In this document: piece by piece, positions 61,107 through 64,000 of the stretch | How positions within the stretch are numbered: position 1 is the first letter of the stretch | How the letters are laid out: the number at the start of each line of letters is the position of its first letter | Origin: an uncultured Sinobacteraceae bacterium | Lineage (GTDB): Bacteria; Pseudomonadota; Gammaproteobacteria; Nevskiales; Nevskiaceae | Assembly: GCA_903822975.1 (NCBI GenBank) | Contig: CAIJRD010000012.1 | Coordinates: 434,001 to 498,000 of the forward strand | DNA length: 64,000 nucleotides | Reading direction: 5' to 3' | Position numbers and translations under genes: made by a program | Notes under the pieces: generated by a model | Seen by the model: only the letters and a program-made list of their open reading frames with translations | Databases searched by the model: none | What the model was told of the DNA's origin: nothing

Positions 61107-62324
61107 CTATCCGGCGACCGGCTCGCTCGCGCGCACGCGCTTGGCGGTGAGCTGGAAGTCTTCGGCGCTGAAGGTGGAACCGTCGAGCAGCAGGTTGGCG
61201 CCGAGCTCCAGCGGTAATCCGCCGGTCGTCGGCGTGGCCCAGGGGCCGCTCTGATTGCCTTCCGGTTTGGTATCGCCATCCGGGCAGGGTTCGCCGACCA
61301 GTGCGGCTGCATCGCGATAAACCTCGCAACGATAGATCTCGCGCGCCAACACCGTCGGATCGCCGATATCGCCACACTGCCCGGCGCGCTGCATCTGCTG
61401 GATGAACCACACCGCGTGCGAACGCCAGGGAAAGGTTGCGGCATAGCGGTGGAACAGCAGACCGTCCGGGCGCAGCGTCAGCGCCGTTTGCAGCGCCGAC
61501 TCGTTGACCTGGAGCCAGCCGCCGCCGATCAGCAGATAGGCGGCTTCGCGTCGGTGTGCGGGCACGTCGAGCCAACGCGCGGCGTCGATCAGTGCTGCAA
61601 CCAGACGTCGCAGCGTGCGCGGATTCGCATCGGCCCAGGCGCGGGTGACCGCCAGTACCTTTTCGGGACTGTTGTTCCAGATCTGATGCTTGCTGGCCAC
61701 CTGGATGCCACTGCCCTGTTCGTTGGCGACATCGCCCCAGGGCGCGCCGACACAGAAGCCGTCGATGCGACCGGCTGCAAGTTCTTCGACCATGCGCGGT
61801 GGCGGCACCACGCGCAGCAACACGTCGGCGTCGGGGTCGATGCCGGCGCTCTCAAGCCACATGCGCAGCTCGTAGTGATGCGTCGAAAACGGGAACACAT
61901 GCGCGAAGATCAACTGCCGCTTACCCGCCGCGCGATCCGCAGCGACCACCTTGGCAAGCGCCTGTGCGGATGCGGCGGGTCCACGCGGTTCAATGCCGGT
62001 GGCGCGCATCGCTTCGAACAGCTTGTGCGAGACGGTGATGGCGTTGCCGTTGAGGTTGAGCCCCATTGCGGTGACCATCGGCACGCCGACGCCGTCGATG
62101 CCCAATGCCGCGGCAATCGGCATCGGCGCGAGCATCTGTGCGCCGGTCAAGACCCCGGTAGATACCTTGTCTCGCACTGCGGCCCAGGCGCGCTCGATGC
62201 TGAGCTCGACCTGCAGGCCGTGCGCCGCGAAAAAGCCTTTCTTCAACGCCACCACCAACGGCAGCGCATCGGCCAAAGGCAAAATGCCAAGCCGAATTTT
62301 CGATTGTTCGACGTGCTGATTCAC
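61107..62324 (-). CDS. nasS: NasS-type nitrate/nitrite sensor
   Basis: A 405-residue CmpA/NrtA-family ligand-binding protein. It starts directly with the binding domain (KIRLGILPLADALPLVVALK) without a signal peptide, as expected for cytoplasmic NasS rather than the NrtA transport component. Family segments are GAQMLAPMPIAAALGIDG, LRMWLESAGIDPDADVLLRV, RIDGFCVGAPWGDVA and WFIQQMQRAGQCGDIGD. NasS binds nitrate or nitrite and releases NasT, which then antiterminates. GTG 62324 follows GAGGAA. nasT is 19 kb away, while the family pair is usually adjacent. It diverges from ANTAR leader 3. Confidence 0.9.
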   Translation of the reverse strand: MNQHVEQSKIRLGILPLADALPLVVALKKGFFAAHGLQVELSIERAWAAVRDKVSTGVLTGAQMLAPMPIAAALGIDGVGVPMVTAMGLNLNGNAITVSHKLFEAMRATGIEPRGPAASAQALAKVVAADRAAGKRQLIFAHVFPFSTHHYELRMWLESAGIDPDADVLLRVVPPPRMVEELAAGRIDGFCVGAPWGDVANEQGSGIQVASKHQIWNNSPEKVLAVTRAWADANPRTLRRLVAALIDAARWLDVPAHRREAAYLLIGGGWLQVNESALQTALTLRPDGLLFHRYAATFPWRSHAVWFIQQMQRAGQCGDIGDPTVLAREIYRCEVYRDAAALVGEPCPDGDTKPEGNQSGPWATPTTGGLPLELGANLLLDGSTFSAEDFQLTAKRVRASEPVAG

Positions 62325-62600
62325 AGATTCTTCCTCGCTTTGAAGCCGAGCATGTTGAAGCGGCATGCTGCTGCGTGCCTTGAATACAAGTAAGGATCGC
62401 CCGCAGATTTGGTGCCAATGCTGTGCGTGCGGTGCTTCAAGGCGCATTAATTTCGCAATTTACGCGCACTGCTGGTGCAATCGACAGGGCCGGACGCTGC
62501 AACAACCGCCAATGCGCTTGCCGCAACGGCGAAGTGACGCGTGGCATGTCGCTTGCGTCTACACGCTTGGGTTCGCCGAATGCGGCGCGCCCGCAGGAGC

Positions 62601-62670
62601 CGGCAACGACGCCGCATCCGCACGACATCGACGTCCACGCAGCCCGAACGGGGCTGCGTGGATTTTTTTT
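62601..62670 (+). promoter_or_regulatory. ANTAR-target antitermination leader 3
   Basis: P1 is CGGC-AACGAC-GCCG (62601-62614); P2 is GAC-ATCGAC-GTC (62624-62635), with only three pairs. Both hexaloops have A1 and G4. The 3' strand of P2 leads straight into the 12-bp terminator stem. It lies 61 bp upstream of a 67-residue membrane protein and diverges from nasS, so NasT could control this transcript beside its own partner gene. Confidence 0.78.
62633..62670 (+). terminator. Leader terminator of ANTAR element 3
   Basis: A 12-bp stem (TCCACGCAGCCC at 62634-62645 with GGGCTGCGTGGA at 62651-62662, loop GAACG), extendable by a G-U pair, is followed by eight T (62663-62670). Confidence 0.92.
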
Positions 62671-62731
62671 GCGTGCCGCGCGCCGGAACGAGCCCCGCCG
62701 CGGCATACGTTGAAGAAACCGAGGAAACAGC

Positions 62732-62935
62732 ATGTCGCCAGCCCTGTCGCACAAGCGGTCTGCAAACGAGCAAATGAACATCGCGCCGCACCCGATCGAG
62801 AGTCTCGCCATCCTGATGGCCTGCCTGCTGCAGCTCGCATCGGCGTTCCTGTTGTTGAGTGGTCGCAACGTGCCCTGGAGTACACCGACCACGACTGCGA
62901 GCGTCTCGCTCAACAGCGCCGCCGCCTCGCATTGA
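62732..62935 (+). CDS. Small single-pass membrane protein, 67 residues
   Basis: ATG 62732 follows GAGGAAAC at good spacing. The protein has a short polar N-terminus, one hydrophobic helix (ESLAILMACLLQLASAFLLL, about 23-42) and a Ser/Thr-rich C-terminal tail. It matches no family I know. It is the first gene after ANTAR leader 3. Downstream to 63518 no further plus-strand gene is convincing, so the leader seems dedicated to this small protein. Confidence 0.68.
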   Translation: MSPALSHKRSANEQMNIAPHPIESLAILMACLLQLASAFLLLSGRNVPWSTPTTTASVSLNSAAASH

Positions 62936-63518
62936 TTGCGCACCAACTCGGCAACGCGCTTGTTTACTGGACCTGTTCGAGGTCTTTTTGAGGAGCGCAC
63001 GGCGTCGGGATGAGCCGCACTAGCGCCGCGTCGGTCGCGCGTCGACGCGGCCGCAGCCTGCGTGCAGCGATGTGCGCGTATGACACCGATCACTTAAGCA
63101 ATCGCGCGTCAAAACGCTGGCAGCACGCCATCGCGCGCGATGTGTTCGAGCGTCCGCCAGATTCGAACAGCAATGGTCCGCACAATCATTGCTGCGCTCG
63201 CCGCGATCTTGAATCGCGATGGATCGCGCATGCTTGGACACGCTTCGTTTAGTCGCGATCCTGCAGCTTGGCGTTGCAATGCAGCGTGCTGTTCAGTGCA
63301 GCAATCATTTCTTCGATGCTGCGATCAATCCTGCACTGACTCGACCTGATCGCCGGCATCACGAAATGAACTGCCAGTCGATGCAAGAAGCTGGTGCAGC
63401 TTGCACCAGGCCCTGCACAAGAAAGTGGCTACAGCTTGGGATGCCTGACGATTGCGACGTGATCAATCAGAGCAAGCGCTGGTTTGCAGCGCGACTCGAA
63501 TCGCAATTGGACGTCTGA
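62936..63518. other. 583-bp region without a convincing gene
   Basis: Short open frames here lack ribosome-binding sites and have shadow-like composition. A 19-bp hairpin (CTGGTGCA, GCT, TGCACCAG) occupies 63391-63409 without a T-run. Confidence 0.5.
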
Positions 63519-64000
63519 TCACGACGTGTGAATTCGTGCGTGTGGCCGTCGCGTCTGCAAACGATTTCGCCGAGCGGCCTTCGTGCCGAGCCCCATTGCA
63601 GATGCCGCACGACGCACCGCCAGCAACGCACGCGTACTGCGCGCACGCTCGCGGCGCACATCCGATGCAGCAGGCGGATCGATTTGCAGCGGCTTCGCCT
63701 CATCTCCTTGTAGACGATCGAACAGCCGCTGGGCCTGTGCGGCGTCGTTGCGTTCGCCCAGTACTTCCTGCAATTTCTGCAGCGATTGCAGGAGCCGCCG
63801 CGACGAAGCCAGTGGATTGCGACGGCCGAACAGTTCGATGCGATCGCGCAGTTGCTTGCCGCGGAGGCGCAGCGCATGTAGGCGATCGAGATTGCCGGTA
63901 CTGCAAAGCGCGCGCTGATCCTCGAACGCCTGCCAATCACGCCGCAGGATGTCGTCGGCAAATTGTTCGAACGGGAGTTGTGTTGCAAGAAGGCGCGTCG
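63519..64000 (-). CDS. CHAD-domain protein, C-terminal part
   Basis: The open frame enters from the right edge of the window, so the N-terminus is missing. About 160 residues are visible: FEQFADDILRRDWQAFEDQR, then LHALRLRGKQLRDRIELFGR and LQSLQKLQEVLGERNDA. The L-H-x-L-R-x-x-x-K-x-L-R pattern and LG-x-x-ND are characteristic of CHAD domains, His/Arg-rich helical bundles that bind inorganic polyphosphate. The C-terminal tail is basic (KAARRNRLQTRRPHARIH). No start can be given. Confidence 0.82.
   Translation of the reverse strand, partial: TRLLATQLPFEQFADDILRRDWQAFEDQRALCSTGNLDRLHALRLRGKQLRDRIELFGRRNPLASSRRLLQSLQKLQEVLGERNDAAQAQRLFDRLQGDEAKPLQIDPPAASDVRRERARSTRALLAVRRAASAMGLGTKAARRNRLQTRRPHARIHTS

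Noticed and set aside
61107..62324. NrtA-type periplasmic nitrate-binding transport protein.
   Set aside because: No signal peptide or lipobox, and no nrtB/nrtC genes nearby; an ANTAR partner exists in the window, so NasS fits better.
1..64000. tRNA, rRNA, insertion sequences or prophage genes.
   Set aside because: No tRNA-like cloverleaf, rRNA segment, transposase or integrase was recognised by reading; a tRNAscan or IS search could still find something short.

Overview
The window is a 64 kb piece of a high-GC bacterial chromosome. It carries peroxisome-like beta-oxidation proteins (SCP-x thiolase, type-2 multifunctional enzyme), a NasS/NasT-type assimilatory nitrate system, NsrR, DUF3034 and OmpA envelope proteins. 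Together these suggest an aerobic, lipid- or hydrocarbon-using Gammaproteobacterium, possibly near Nevskiales/Solimonadaceae; that placement is an inference from gene content only.

Layout. 0-11 kb: the 3' part of ispA, then a carbohydrate block (GH15 and GH63-like glycosidases, an SDR dehydrogenase, a GMC oxidoreductase, a GT4 glycosyltransferase) with two unrecognised genes. 11-20.6 kb: a PiT phosphate transporter, a Baeyer-Villiger-type monooxygenase divergent from an AraC regulator, a PHA-synthase-like hydrolase, a CaiB/BaiF CoA-transferase-family protein and a second hydrolase. 20.7-27.2 kb: a fatty-acid or sterol side-chain oxidation block (SCP-x thiolase, MFE-2 with three SCP2 domains, acyl-CoA dehydrogenase) facing a TetR regulator across a perfect 12-bp palindrome. 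27.2-30.7 kb: an RMD1/DUF155 protein, a lipoprotein and an OmpA protein. 31.5-40.5 kb: the nitrate assimilation operon narK-nirB-nirD-(FAD reductase)-nasA, with a translationally coupled secreted cupredoxin. 40.7-42.7 kb: an exported truncated haemoglobin, nasT and nsrR. 42.8-48.8 kb: a four-gene coupled operon of exported TPR-type proteins. 49-53.3 kb: an OmpA-cupredoxin fusion, a lipoprotein and two Crp/Fnr paralogues. 53.8-60 kb: small secreted or membrane proteins, then a five-gene envelope redox block (DUF3034 protein, truncated haemoglobin, FMN-binding protein, PepSY protein, fasciclin). 60-64 kb: a thiolase gene fragment, a large microsatellite, nasS, a small membrane protein and the end of a CHAD protein.

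The most notable result is a set of four RNA leaders with the architecture of ANTAR-target antiterminators: two small hairpins with hexanucleotide loops, the second sharing its 3' strand with a strong intrinsic terminator. They lie at 42759-42830 (+), 48874-48948 (+), 60081-60002 (-) and 62601-62670 (+). Seven of the eight loops have the core ACGA, CCGA or TCGA at positions 2-5 or close variants, and all eight have G at position 4. The only ANTAR protein seen here is NasT (41532-42122), and its usual partner NasS is 19 kb away at 61107-62324. The leaders do not sit directly in front of the nitrate genes. They precede the TPR operon, the OmpA-cupredoxin fusion, the DUF3034/haemoglobin/FMN/PepSY block and a 67-residue membrane protein. 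I infer that a nitrate/nitrite-responsive NasS-NasT switch controls an envelope redox system by antitermination; this link appears undescribed.

The sequence is also rich in short degenerate tandem repeats (7, 12, 15 and 28 bp units), many of them just after stop codons.
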